NCBI GenBank assembly: GCA_037176885.1
Contig: JAWWNJ010000048.1
Location: 868,001 to 932,000, forward strand
DNA from: Favolaschia claudopus
Lineage: Eukaryota; Basidiomycota; Agaricomycetes; Agaricales; Mycenaceae
Reading direction: 5' to 3'
DNA: 64,000 nt
Below are positions 34,901 to 46,998 of this stretch, piece after piece. The notes beneath the pieces are model-generated. The model saw only the letters and a program-made list of their open reading frames with translations, was not told where the DNA came from and ran no database searches. Numbering within the stretch: the stretch's first letter is position 1; the number at the start of each line of letters is the position of its first letter. Made by a program: the position numbers and the translations under genes.

Positions 34901-37447
34901 TCGACGACGTCGTGTGGAGAACTCGTGGAGGGATTCTCATGATCTTCTTCGAACTTTGACAGTTTGGAACTCGAAGACAGGTCGGATGTTCACAAATCCC
35001 GTCTGTATTTACTTGGCCTCCCCGACATCTCGTGGACGATTGAGCGCTTGATATGGTAGAATTTTGATCGAGGAGGTAGCGTGTCGGGCCGGGTGGTCCT
35101 GTGGAAGGGGACTGAGATTAGTTTAGATCCAGCATGATGATTGGAAGGAAGTAGACTCGAGATCATTGAATGAAAATGAAAGGGTCCTGGTATTAATTAA
35201 GCCAAGAATAAGAACGAGAAGGGTTTGGTTCTAGGACTGCGCCTGACATATATATTTATGAACACAATTGACGGAAAATGGAATAATTCCATTCCTCGGT
35301 TTTCTTCAAGGGTGTCGGCAGAGACGAATATCAAGGAGAGCCATTTAGTTGCCTGGGAGCTGCGGTCGCCTTGCTGTAATTAAAAGAAGGTTTAAGGACA
35401 CACCGTCCACCTTGTCAACGATGCCGGTATATGTCGTCGAAAACATAACTTGTTTTTCTCAGCGCCGGCTGGATCCATATAATTTACATAACAGTCTTTC
35501 GGATCCTACCGCCTCCATGCTGAAAGCGGACCCGTTAGCCATGGACACTGTGGTGGAATGTGAGATGGCAGATCGTAGGAACACAACAACTGTGGAGAGT
35601 GGAGACAAATAAAGAGAGAAAAAGGATTGGCGCAGGAAACTGAGGTGGGGACACCAGTCTGAGAGAGAGAGTCGACGGTTATGGAGTTAGTAGACTAAGT
35701 GAGGGCTCCAGGTACAGTAGTTCCTGTGACCTCAGCTCTTTTGCAACTCGGAATAGAAAAAAAACATACTGGGGAGCCGGTGGACTTGGTCGCACCTCCA
35801 AGTCGTAATCGCATCTAATGGGATTCAGGGTCGATGGCGCACGGAGGCGGGGTCCTTCGGTGCAGTATTCCCGAGTCGAAAACCGTGATCGGACTTGGAG
35901 AGGCCGCGATTTTGAGTTCAGAATCGATCGACGTCTGCAAGAACGGCTGGGGCTCGGTCAATCGACGAGCCATCCTGGAAGGTTATAGTTCGTCAAAGTA
36001 ATCGAAGATGGAGATCAAATGTGTCGTACCTTCGAATTGAATAGGCAGAGAAGCATGTCTAGAAACCTATAGAGAATATTTTTCAGACCCATGAATATGG
36101 TCGCTCGATGAACGGTGACCCGAAGCTTGAGGGAAATGAGCGGTATCACAGTGAAAATGAAGCCGACGGGGAAGCTTGTGTAGTTATAGTTGATTGTGCT
36201 AGAGAAAAGAAGACCACCATAGTTTGGTGGGCGTTCATGTTGCAGGGGGTAGCTAGGCTGTCGAGATAGAATGAGTACAATAATATTCTGATGCTGCCTT
36301 TCATTTCCACCTTGTGCCAAGTCTGAGTTCGCGGCGGCCAACCAAAGAAGTTCAGTAATATCATATCAATGAGACTATTTTCTTGACAAGACCGCAGATC
36401 GGAGGCTGTCGAAGGCTTTAGCGCGGCGTCGATAGAGACAGTCGTCCTCGAAGAGTGACTTTTATGAAAAGCTGGCCTACAACACGTTTCGTGATGATTA
36501 TTGCAGGACTTCCAGCTGTATGAATGCTGCGCATGCGCGGAACTTACACGGGGAGACACAGGATGTTTCATAGCCACAAAAGAGCGCGCTTGTGGCCGAG
36601 ATGAACGCCAGAGTAATATTGAACTTCGAAGCAGGCAAAAAATTCGAACTGAAAGCCCAATTTGGACACAAGACGACCAACCTTGCGATCGAAGAAAATC
36701 GGAGATTCCATGACCGCACCGCTGGGCATAACGGCGAACCCGGGGAGCGCGACAAGTTCCGCTGAAGCGACTCAGATGTAGTCGGAAATCTCGGGGCCAG
36801 CTCGGTGCAATGGCACAGGTTTCACTCCAAAGAGGGAGAGTGTTATAAATAGTGTGACTCTTGTGACAAAAATTTTCGTTGACCTCATCCTCCTCATCGA
36901 CCACTCATCGGGCGTCGTGGACCAGTACACGACCTCGGAGAGCAAGCTTACAAGATTACTGACCAAGAAAGAAACAAGGACCTTCGTCTCTTGACCCTTG
37001 CGTACGTCTGGGCGTCTAATCACCAAAAATTTTGTGAAATTGACGTCAATTTCGTATAGGTGGTCAGCCGTTCGCGGTATGTTTTCTTTGCTACTTCGTC
37101 TTGTATTAGAGTGCTAAAATGCCTTGGCTTTGCGCAGGAGAACCTCCCTAACAGGACCTACTTATTGGTCTTTCATAAATCTCAAGTCTTTGGTTCCTTA
37201 CTTTGTGCCTTACCCCTTCATCAACCAACCCTCTCCGTCCTTGAAGTCTTGTCCTCGCTATACAAAAAGCGAGGAACCACCTTCTACTGAGCTACCCTAG
37301 CGTTACCGTTCCTCTCCGCCCGGTACCTGTGACTGTGGCGGTTTAGGTCGGTAATACTACACAAGCCACCCAAACACAAATACGATCTACGCGATTATTC
37401 AAAAGTCTCCATCTTACCTACCCCTCATCGATCCTAATCCATTCACA
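31974..37447. other. 5.4-kb gene-poor stretch
   Basis: Numerous short frames on both strands (for example 33880-34245 plus and 36146-36904 minus) have no recognised domain, inconsistent composition and no spliceable continuation that I could find. The right end (about 37050-37447) is a pyrimidine-rich leader and promoter of the ODC gene. The rest may be decayed repeats or hold non-coding RNA; I see no clear inverted or direct terminal repeats. Confidence 0.45.
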
Positions 37448-39036
37448 ATGTCATCTGTTGAAGTCATCTCCATTCCTTTCCCGGTTGTCTCCCGGCGCTC
37501 TTTCTCCGAGTCCACGAACTATCGTCGACAGGAAGAACGTCTCAACGCCTTGGTTGCCAATCTGTCCTGCTCTCCCACTCTTCGCCTGACTGCCAACGAC
37601 CTCCGTGGGGCCACTATCAGCGAGGAGGATATCTTCCCATCGCTCCCTCCGCTCTTGCACGGACACCCTGACGTTCATCTCCGTAATGGTGTCATGAAGG
37701 CCAACAGTTCCGCGGCCAAGCACGACCCTGACGCCGAGCGAGCTTTCTTCGTCGCCGACGTAGCGCAGGTCTATAGACAGCATGTCCGCTGGCAGACTCT
37801 TTTGCCAGACATTCAGCCGTTTTACGGTAAGCCGCGTCACCATCCTTGTTATTAACCTATCTGACGACTCCCATTTATTTAGCGGTTAAATGCAACCCAG
37901 ACCCATACGTCCTCCGGCTCCTTGCCGCCCTCGGCGCCGGCTTCGACTGCGCCTCGAACGGCGAGATTTCCCAGGTCCTCGACATCGGAGTGGACCCTGC
38001 GCGGATCATCTACGCCAATCCCTGCAAAGCGACTTCATTCGTGCGCAATGCCGGCAAGGTGGGCGTCCACACGATGACCTTCGACAACGCCGATGAGCTT
38101 CACAAAATTGCCCGTGCGCATCCTGGCGCGAAGCTCGTCGTCCGCATCCTCGCCGACGACTCCAAGAGCATCTGCGCCTTCAACATCAAATTCGGCGCTG
38201 CGCTCGACACCGTCCCCAGCCTGCTCGCCAAAGCCAAGGAGCTAAACCTGGACGTGGTGGGAGTCAGTTTCCACGTCGGTAGTGGGTGCTACGACCCTTC
38301 CGTGTATACGGACGCCGTGATGCGTGCGAAGAGGGCATTCGAGATGGGTGCCGAGGCTGGGTATCAGTTTTCCATTTTAGATGTTGGTGGAGGATTCGAG
38401 GACGCCTTGTTTGAGCAGGCGGCGACGTATTTGACGGAGGCACTCGGTACTTATTTCCCCGATCGACGCGGTATCAAGATTATTGCCGAGCCGGGAAGGT
38501 TCTATGTCTCCAAGGCGTTTAGTCTGGCGACGAACATCATTGCGCGGAGGGCGCCTGTGGCCGAGGCATTGGACAAGAAGGATGGTGAGGCTCGGCCGCC
38601 TGTCATGTGTATGTCTTGAGTTTTCTTCTTTTTTACGGCGGCCGTGCTCACTCCGTATTTGCTTCCAGACTACATCAATGACGGTGTATACGGCGCTTTC
38701 AACTGCATCCTGTTCGACCATCAAGTCGTACACCCCTACGTCCTCTCGATGGGCGGCTCCTTCCACGTCGCATCGTCGGAGCCGCTCACCAAGTGCAGTG
38801 TCTGGGGCCCGACATGCGACTCTATTGACTGCGTCTGCCCCACGACCGAGCTGCCCTCTGGACTTCGTGTCGGGGACTGGCTTGGCTTCAACAACATGGG
38901 CGCGTACACCTCGTGTGCCGCGAGCCAGTTCAATGGGTTCGAGGTTAGCAAGGTTGTTTATACCACGGCTGGGTATGGGGCAGCGGAGGCGAGGAGCGCA
39001 CTAGAGAAGTTCGCTGCCGAGGGTCATGGGCTTTAA
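37448..39036 (+). CDS. SPE1: Ornithine decarboxylase
   Basis: Three exons close into 490 codons: 37448-37826, 37883-38608, 38669-39036. The PLP lysine is in FYAVKCNPDP (split by intron 1). Further signatures: HVGSGCYDPSVYTDA, the PLP phosphate loop LDVGGGFED, EPGRFYV, and the active-site cysteine in WGPTCDSIDCV, which reaches the other subunit's active site in the dimer. The substrate-side YINDGVYGAFNCILFDH is intact. The enzyme converts ornithine to putrescine, the committed step of polyamine synthesis, in the cytosol. In fungi it is controlled by antizyme-driven degradation; the long N-terminal stretch before about residue 100 could hold those signals. A pyrimidine-rich leader precedes the ATG (ACAATG context). 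Confidence 0.96.
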
Positions 39037-40679
39037 CGTTCCGATTCACGACACACCATACTATTCATTCGCTTTCTTTGTTTCTCTACTCATTAGAGTT
39101 GCTTGGCGAGGGTTAACGGACTTTCTAATATCTATCGCTCTCTGGCAATCTTACTGCCAGCACTACATACCATTTCGTAGACACATAACGACGACGGATC
39201 TCGGAGAACCTGTCTTTTGTCGTAAGTAGATAGAAACATCTCCACACATACACGCAGAAATGATTTTGTTTCTGAAATGCCATGGTCGAGACAGTGGGCT
39301 TTCAAAATTTCAAATTCCAAGTGAATCTGAATCTGACGAGAGAAAGAAGCACCGAGGAAAGTTCATCAACGCATTGCAATCGCCGAACGCCCTTTGCGAG
39401 GTGTTCATTCCCTTGCCTTCCCAGACTGTCTTCGGTACCGAATGGACATACTTGTCGCGGCCCGTTCGGCGTCGAGAGTCTGTACAGGTCATTGATTTTT
39501 TTAGAATGAATTTCGTCATGCCATTGAGCGGTAAATCGGGGTCCCGTACATATTCGTATCAAGGGAACCATAGTTTATTCGAATCGTTGGAGCTGTTGAC
39601 ATTTCATTGGTTTCGCTCGCTACTACTGAGTACGGGATGCAGGGATGTCCGACGTCGACGATTCGCAGTGACAATCAATATTTGATGGAGATCAATACTG
39701 AATTTTCAAATTCTTTCTCTTCCGCTTCCATCGACTTCTTCACGTTCTTTCAATTGCTCCTCCGTTCCGGCTCTATGTTGCGCCAGACTTGAATGCAAGA
39801 GGTGGCTCTCAAAGCTCTCCTATGAAGCCCAGGCTTCAGCGGACAGGAGTAGCGTTCTAGCCTTCAAGAAAATTTGAATGTTTTCTGAGCCACAGGGACC
39901 CCACTGCAAAAGAGTCCGGATGATGAGATCTACCCTGTCGAAAACCGTGACGCAATAGTGTTCCGTGCGTGCGGTACGTCGGGCCCGGTTCCTTGGGGTA
40001 GACTATCACTTAATAGTGAGTATCGAAGACGACATCAAGCTTCCAGGAACGACATCGCACGACCGAGGACAAATGCCAAAATGGGACCGAAGAAGACAAA
40101 TTAAAACGTGGGGAACGCGTGGGAGGGTCCCCTCGAAAAGTTATCTCAGTTGGGAAGCCCAGGACATCATTCTGCTTCCGTTATCGGTGTCGAGTCGAGG
40201 CTCGAGTAGGGGTTAGTGCAATCATGGCTTGGTACGTATAGGGACGACTGCCGCGAGGTCGTCTGCAGGACATCCAATGGAGAAGAGACAGAAAAACAGG
40301 TATGTACGTATGTCATTGGCGCGTCTGTACCGAAACGATTCGGCTGTGGAACCAAAATGCTTCTTGACATTTCTTGTACTTAGCGGCGGCCGGGACCATT
40401 AATCCGCGTACCAATAATAAAAGAAGTTGGACATCAGATGCGATCTGCAGGGTATCTGGCTCCGCTTTCGGGAATCTAGACCGTCCTCAGCAGTTTTCAA
40501 TTTCACAATTTAGCGCGGACCTATTTGTACCTTGTCTTGGTCTCATCCGTCATTCCTTTGTTTCCCCCCCAACAACAAAACCGCCCATCTCTGCGACGTT
40601 GTGAATTTTGCTCTCCCTTAGCAAACACCTGGACCTACAGAGGAAGCTCTCCTCCGTCTACGGCGCGTTTTAATTCTTC
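39037..40679. other. Intergenic stretch
   Basis: 3' region of ODC and promoter of the APSES gene. Short frames only, no domains. No repeat seen beyond a short GTCGAAAACCGTGA match shared with 35877. Confidence 0.4.
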
Positions 40680-42609
40680 ATGACAACGACTCTTGTGAGT
40701 ACTTGTTTCCTGGCTCAGCCTTCGCCTTGTATTAATCTTGCTGCGAAGGACACCATGCAGACTCTTCAGCCTTCAAGTAGCCAGACCCCTCGATTTCGTC
40801 CATATGCGAGTTCCGTGCACCATGTAACAAAGGGCAGATATATTACTAGCAATGACCCTCGCGGCTACATGTGCGCAACTTCAATCTCCATCGTCTGCCC
40901 TCGTCTCACCTCTATCCAGTCCAGTATACGAGTATCCTCTAAATAACCAATGGATTATGATGGACATCGACGATGGGTATATATTATGGACAGGGATTTG
41001 GAAAGGTGAGGACATCCATTGCTTTCTTATCACGTAGCGCTGACATTCTGCTCGTAATGTAGCTCTCGGAAATTCAAAAGGTGATTATTTCGTCGATTTT
41101 GCTGCGTAATTGGTCGACTAACGTTTAATTCTCCAAGCTGACATAGTTAAAATGGTCGACTCGCAGCCAGAGCTTGCGCAAGTAATACGGCGGGTGCGCG
41201 GCGGGTACCTCAAAATTCAAGGGACATGGATGCCCTACGAGGTCAGGACTCCCTCGATTTAGTTGCAAGGTCTCGATTCTAATTTGTTCTCTTTCTTCGT
41301 GTAGACTGCTCTCAAACTTGCTCGACGGTTAGTCCCTGCGCCTATATCCTCTCTAACAACCATATTGATATTTTCACAGAGTGGCTTGGAATATCAGGGA
41401 CGACCTGATACCTCTCTTTGGGTACGCGCAGCTCCTCCACCGGTCATACTCTATCTGATGCCCACCTGATTCGTTAGCCCGGAATTTCCTAACACTTGCT
41501 TGTCACCCGACCAACCAGGCTACGGCCAAGTCGTTGCGTCCACGGGCCGGCGGAGAGCCAGGCGGGTCCCTCAAGCCCCTCTGATGCCAACCCCACCCGT
41601 CCATACGCAGCATGCACCGCCGTCTCACCAGCCGTCTATGTTCGCCCCTACATTGCCACACTCCCCCCACCTTTACTCGTCGTCGTCATCAAATATTCGT
41701 CCCATTGATATCCCAAAACCAAAGGAACGTGCTGGCCACACTCGGTACTCGCCTTACCACTCAGCGGTGCCTCTCCCGCGCAAATTATCGACGTCTTCAA
41801 GCGGCTCTTTGTCCTTGGACATCCCAGCTCTGTCTCTACGCGAAAAGGATGCTCACTCTCGTACCCGGACGCCGCCTACTCGTCCTGCAGAGCGGATTCA
41901 GCTTCCCGCCATTCAGCAATTTGTCAAGAGCGAGACCCACTCGCAGTACGCTCTGCCCCCGATCTCCGCGCTGGAAGATCTGCGGGGCGTCGACACACAG
42001 GACTCAGCTGCCGTCTTGCGTCGTTTACAATCAGACTCAGACGACGACTTGTATTCAGATCCTTACTCGTACTCAATGGGAGAGGTGCAACGACCCGGAC
42101 GAGGTCGCCGCTCGCTATCCGCTCCCGCCACAAAGTGGGTTTTCCTTTTCTCTTTTTCCACCGTTCGTGGCCGATTCTGACGATCACCCCCCAGAAAACC
42201 TGGATTCCCCTCGATGCTTCCGCGTCGCTCCCTAGGACAAATCCCTTCGCCGCACCGTCGAATGGATCACCCCCGGCTCAGCGTCTCCGTCCCCTCAGAC
42301 ATCTCGCGGGATAGCGATTCCACCTGCGACCCATCACCCATTTCCCCTGCGACGCCTCGCTCTGCTGTCCTGGGCAGCAAAGACCAGCTCGCCCTCGTCC
42401 CGCTCTCCGTGCTGAAGGAGCAGCAGAGCCGCACGGCCGCCTATTCATTTCCCGTCACCTTCCACAATGACTGGATGTCAGACAGCAGGGATAGTCCTCG
42501 CTCCGACACAGACCAAGACCCCCGGATATCCGCCTGCAGATATTCATGTACAACCCAGGACCATCCGTCTTCTGGCGACGTCCTTCCTGTACACCTCTCC
42601 TCTTGGTGA
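40680..42609 (+). CDS. APSES/KilA-N-type transcription regulator
   Basis: Assembled from about eight exons starting at ATG 40680 and ending at 42609. The first coding exon is probably very short (MTTTL, donor GTGAGT at 40695). The DNA-binding domain reads VYEYPLNNQWIMMDIDDGYI, LWTGIWKALGNSKADIVKMV, RVRGGYLKIQGTWMPYE, then TALKLARRVAWNIRDDLIPL and FGPEFPNTCLSPDQPGYG. GTWxPYxxAxxLAR is the APSES/KilA-N hallmark shared with StuA, Swi4/Mbp1 and related regulators of development and cell cycle. A basic stretch (GRRRARR) that could be a nuclear signal follows, then a long Ser/Pro-rich tail with acidic patches (QSDSDDDLYSD). There are no ankyrin repeats, so it is not Swi4/Mbp1-like in layout. Targets unknown. 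Confidence 0.85.
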
Positions 42610-43365
42610 AATCCCTGCTGTCGAACCATCATGAACCATACACTTATCTTCCTGTAATCGCTTCAAGTTCTGTAATTTCTTACCTGCTTGCATGTGTAAC
42701 CGTACTCAAGATTGTTTTACCCCGCATACGCATACCCACCTACATACTGCGCTCCCCTATCGAACGTAATAGTTAGTATCTATGCACACCCGCGAATGTA
42801 TCTAATGTTGTCAAAATAAATTGCACTTGTATTCCGATCACGACGTCAGCGGCTCTCGAATCTCTGTGCAGTCTTCGGACGAAATAGCGCGGCCTTGTCG
42901 TCTTCGTTATGGTGACCGGCCTCTGTATACTAGATACCGAACGAATGGACGTCGGGTCGGTTAAGAAGACTCCTAAGCAATCGGACGGCCTCAGGGTCGA
43001 GACGTTCTCGTCATGTTGACCTGCAGTACATTGTATGGGTACACTCATACTCGCACATGTCGGAGATCTATGCATCGAATTGGATACAAGAATACCGTCA
43101 TGACTTTGTTATCGCCACGACGGAGATCCATCCACCCCTCTCGCCTTGTGACATATGGTTTGTATCCGAGGATTCTATTCGTTCATCCGACCATCCGCCC
43201 CTCTATTAACCACGCAGATACCATACATCGAAAAAGATTCCGCTAATATATATTTGGCGAGCGGACGGAGTCCCGAGAGGTTGGACAGGACAAACTGTAA
43301 TTTCACAAGCTACAGGCACAGAGACCCGTCAGTATGATCCCGAACAGAATCTAGAACAGGGCAGC
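42610..43365. other. Intergenic stretch between convergent genes
   Basis: 3' regions of the APSES gene and the phosphate transporter gene. I see no gene or repeat. Confidence 0.4.
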
Positions 43366-46300
43366 TCACCCAATGACTCTCATTAGGAGGTATCCAATCG
43401 TCGCGACGACCTGATCACCAAGAGAACAAAAAACACCATTAGCTGTCGGGTGAGCGGTCAGGGGAGCCGAAAAGACTTCACCAGAGTTGCGATCATACTT
43501 GCTGGAACACCATTTTTCAGGAAATCGATGTTGGTTAGATAAAGAACCCCCAGATCGTCTTCCTGCGTGGCCCTGTACACGTACGCGGGCGATGAGCCCA
43601 ATGAAAAGGGATGGCATTGTGGGGGACGTACGCTTGCTGATTAGGGAAACCCGACACAGGCATGCCCATCCCAGCAGAACAGATAAGACCCGTTATGAAG
43701 ATCAGCAGATTCGCTGGGTTTCCCCCGGTGTGCCTGAGATTAGACCCTACTTCCTTCGCGATGGGCACTAATAGCACGCTCGCAATGGTGTGACTGATGA
43801 AGGTCGAGATCACCTGAGGATTGCGGTCAGCGAAGCACACAGAAGAGTGGAGGAACGGAAGGAACATACCAGCACGACCGGCGACAGAATGAGCACAACA
43901 TTGTAGAGCTCAACGCCGTCCAAGAGCCTCCGGATGATGGTATCAAGGACTTCAAGCAAGCCACTCGAAGTGACGCCCTTGCCCAATGCAATTCCCCCCA
44001 TGGCGAGGAAAACAATGGTCCACGCAAACTGTTCAAAGTCATCCTACGCGCAGTACAATCAGTCGAAGCCCCAGCACCTGAAGTTACTGCAGCCATACAA
44101 ACCTTCTTCAGCACCCCAGTCGCAAAGAACGCCACAATAGGAATAATCGCAATAACCCCCATATCGCCCAACACATCCTCCACCTGGCGCGCAAAGCACC
44201 ACAGCACAATAGTGGCAAGACACACAAAGGTGACCCACCACTGCTTGAAGGTGAAGTGCTCGCGTGTGGGCTTGATTAGCTTGATCTCGATGTCGCGTCC
44301 GCCGTCGGGGGATTTCGCGGGTTTGTACGACACAAGAAGGAGGCCCCAGATGAGGAGGATGGAGACGAAGGAGACGGGGAGGGCGACGACGAACCATTGG
44401 CCCCAGGAGACGGGCGGGTCCATTGCTTGGAGGGCGATAAGATTTTGCGGCGAGGAGATGGGTGAACTTTGTCCACCGATGTTGGCGGCCAGAGCGATGG
44501 CGAGCTGTAGAGCATGAGAACGCCGGTCAGAGGAGTGATAGGACAAGAAACTGACGATCAGGCATGGGGCGAAGTTTGATTTAGGCGGGAGAGTCCGTAG
44601 GATAGGCTGTCATGACTAAGGTCAGGATCTTATGAGAAAATACTGACTCGACGCACCCGTATTAAAGCGAAACAAAGGGTAGGCGCTGCGACGTTACTGG
44701 TGAGGGGTGTCAGAAGATCCTCAAGGTCATGGTGGAACCGCAAACCTGATCCACATGCTAGCAAAGCACGACACGCCCATGAAGGCAAGTAACACCGTAC
44801 TCGGCCGCGTACCAGCCAGACTGAGCACGCGGGTGATCAAGACGCGGTCGATATTCGTCTTACTGAGCGCTGATGAGATGGTGAAACCGCCGATGAGAAG
44901 CATGATGGTCGGGGAGAACATCACGGAGAATATGAACCTGGAAGCGCATAAATCATCGTACAGTACATATATGCATGTTGCGAGGAACCTACTTGGTAGC
45001 CTGAGGCGCCGTCAAGGTCACTCCGTCTTCGTCCCTGACAACCGAAAAGCAGACGAGGAGGAGAGGTACCATGAGCGATGTCACGAAAAGAGGTATGGCC
45101 TGCGAATCATGAGCTCAAAGAATGGCAGAGAGAGACAGAATGTATACCTCAGTGGCCCACAAAAGCGTACAAAAGATCAGCACCGCATAACAGCGATTCG
45201 CCTCTTCCGGTCCATCGATATTTCGCGTATTGAGTAACCACACGAAAACACAAATCGCCAACAGCAGCGCAACTTTCTTCTTCGTTATCCGGAACCTCGC
45301 GAAACGCAGATCGACCACAACCCCAGGCTTGCCGATCGCCATGTTGTCCTCCTCCTGTATCAGCGACGCGCCCAACCCGCCGCCGTCGTCTCCGTCTCCC
45401 CGCCGTTCGCGCCCGATCATCTGCCGCCAGACGGTGTCTCGCTCCCACGCGATGTTCTCGCGCTGATGCAGCCGCAGCTGCTGTTTCGCGAGGGACCGGT
45501 CGCCCCGCGTCACGCATTTGGCGTAGAGGTCGATGAGGCGGTTGGTGAGTGTGGTTAGCGACGATTTCGAATTTTGTGTAAAGGGCGCTGACGGCTCGAC
45601 GGACGCGTGGAGGTACGCGTCTTTGAGCTGCCGGAATGAGATCAGCGCGGATAGACAAAAAATAGAGAGATTCATACCTCGCGGTCTGCGACTTTGTCGT
45701 ACCTGTTTTGGCGGCGTTAGCGGGTACGGGGTACATGAGGAGAGACTCGCTTCTTTAGGATCTTGCGGAAGCCGGAGTAGTTGATCTCGACGTAGGACTT
45801 GAGCGAGGTGACAGAGATGTAGAGAGTCGTGATTCGCCGCTTGTAGAGCAGACGGGTGTCGTAGGCATAGTCCGATTTCGAGGTCCAGACGTTCTCATGA
45901 CCAGATGACGCAGATACAAGGCTGCTACGCATGAAATCGGGGGTCAGCTTATTCTTCAGCCGACCGAGTGTGGTGGTGCCGCCAACTGGAGAAGTTGGGC
46001 TTTGGGAGGCTTCTCCGTGTCCGTCTGAGGAGACTGACGATACGCTGTGTCGTCGGTAGTCGGCTGCTGCATCTTCAGGGATAGTTTGCGATGCTGGAGT
46101 GATCTCAGAAGTCAGAACGAGTATAGAAAATTGAATACGCACCAGCGAGTGACAGCGAGACTCGTGGACCAGCGGAACTAGATACTCTTCGCCGCCGCTG
46201 CGGACTCCGTGAAATGCTATCATCGTCTTCTTCGTCTTCTTCTTCCTCAAGATCGTCGAAATAGTGGTCGCCAGACATTCCTGCCTCATCCTGCTGCCGC

Positions 46301-46645
46301 ACCAGCTCTTCTAGCTCCGCAATCTCTTCCTTCAGCTCTTTCTCTTGGACCTCGTAGAATGAGCATATCTTCTTCAATTCTCTATCCAGCAAAGGCGTGA
46401 ACACGGTATCGGATGAAGAACCACTGTCCACCAGTGCACTTCGTTCATTAGTCTCGATGTCGCGGTAGGTAGAATGTTCGTGCTGGGCTCGTTCCAACTG
46501 GTAGATATACTTCTTGAGAGCATCGTATGCGATGTATTCGTCCCACCATTCGGCAACGGCGTTGAATTTAAGGGAAGAGCTAGTCTACGACGTTGGCAAC
46601 AGCGTCCTGCGATCTTGAGCCTTGAACAACATACCTAAACTTCAT
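43366..46645 (-). CDS. SPX-domain SLC13-type phosphate transporter (Pho87/90/91 family)
   Basis: The start at ATG 46645 gives MKFSSSLKFNAVAEWWDEYI across the first intron, the standard SPX N-terminus. The SPX core ends in KSYVEINYSGFRKILKK, whose lysines bind inositol pyrophosphates that report phosphate status. An acidic low-complexity loop (about 46200-46260) lies between SPX helices. From about 45290 to the stop at 43366 is a polytopic SLC13/DASS transporter: KVALLLAICVFVWLL, FCTLLWATEAIP, SPTIMLLIGGFTISSALSKT, NIGGQSSPISSPQNLIALQA and SHTIASVLLVPIAKEVG, with the S/N-rich substrate signatures. Yeast Pho87 and Pho90 are low-affinity plasma-membrane carriers and Pho91 exports vacuolar phosphate; location here cannot be decided. 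About ten introns; a few exon ends are approximate. Confidence 0.9.
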
Positions 46646-46998
46646 CCTGGCCCGGAAGAGAAGCTATTAGTCCTTCCTAGATGCTACAGAACTATGTCGA
46701 ACCCGTAGGACGCTCGCCAGTGCTGAGTGTTCGGCGGCAGCGGATAAATGATTCCTGACCCTAACCCCAAGCATTCACCTAGGTTGGGCCGAAGGCGATT
46801 GCCGTTCTGTAGCTGGAGAAGCCAAGGAGAAGCTTTTGTAGTTTGGTCCGAGAAACGACCGATGAGGAAGAAAATGAAGAGTATAACGAGAAATAAAATG
46901 AAGATTCTAAGGAATATGTACAGTTAAGGTGCGATGTATCGAGGAGCAGCTATATATACTAGCTCGAACCTTGCGAGTGTACTAGTCATTCCGAATAT
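46646..46998. other. Intergenic stretch
   Basis: Upstream region of the phosphate transporter gene. It contains TATATATA at 46951-46958, rather far (about 300 bases) from the ATG. Confidence 0.35.

Noticed and set aside
36146..36904. 252-codon minus-strand frame as a gene
   Set aside because: No domain, no signal or family resemblance, biased composition and no supporting splice pattern; likely a chance frame in the gene-poor stretch.
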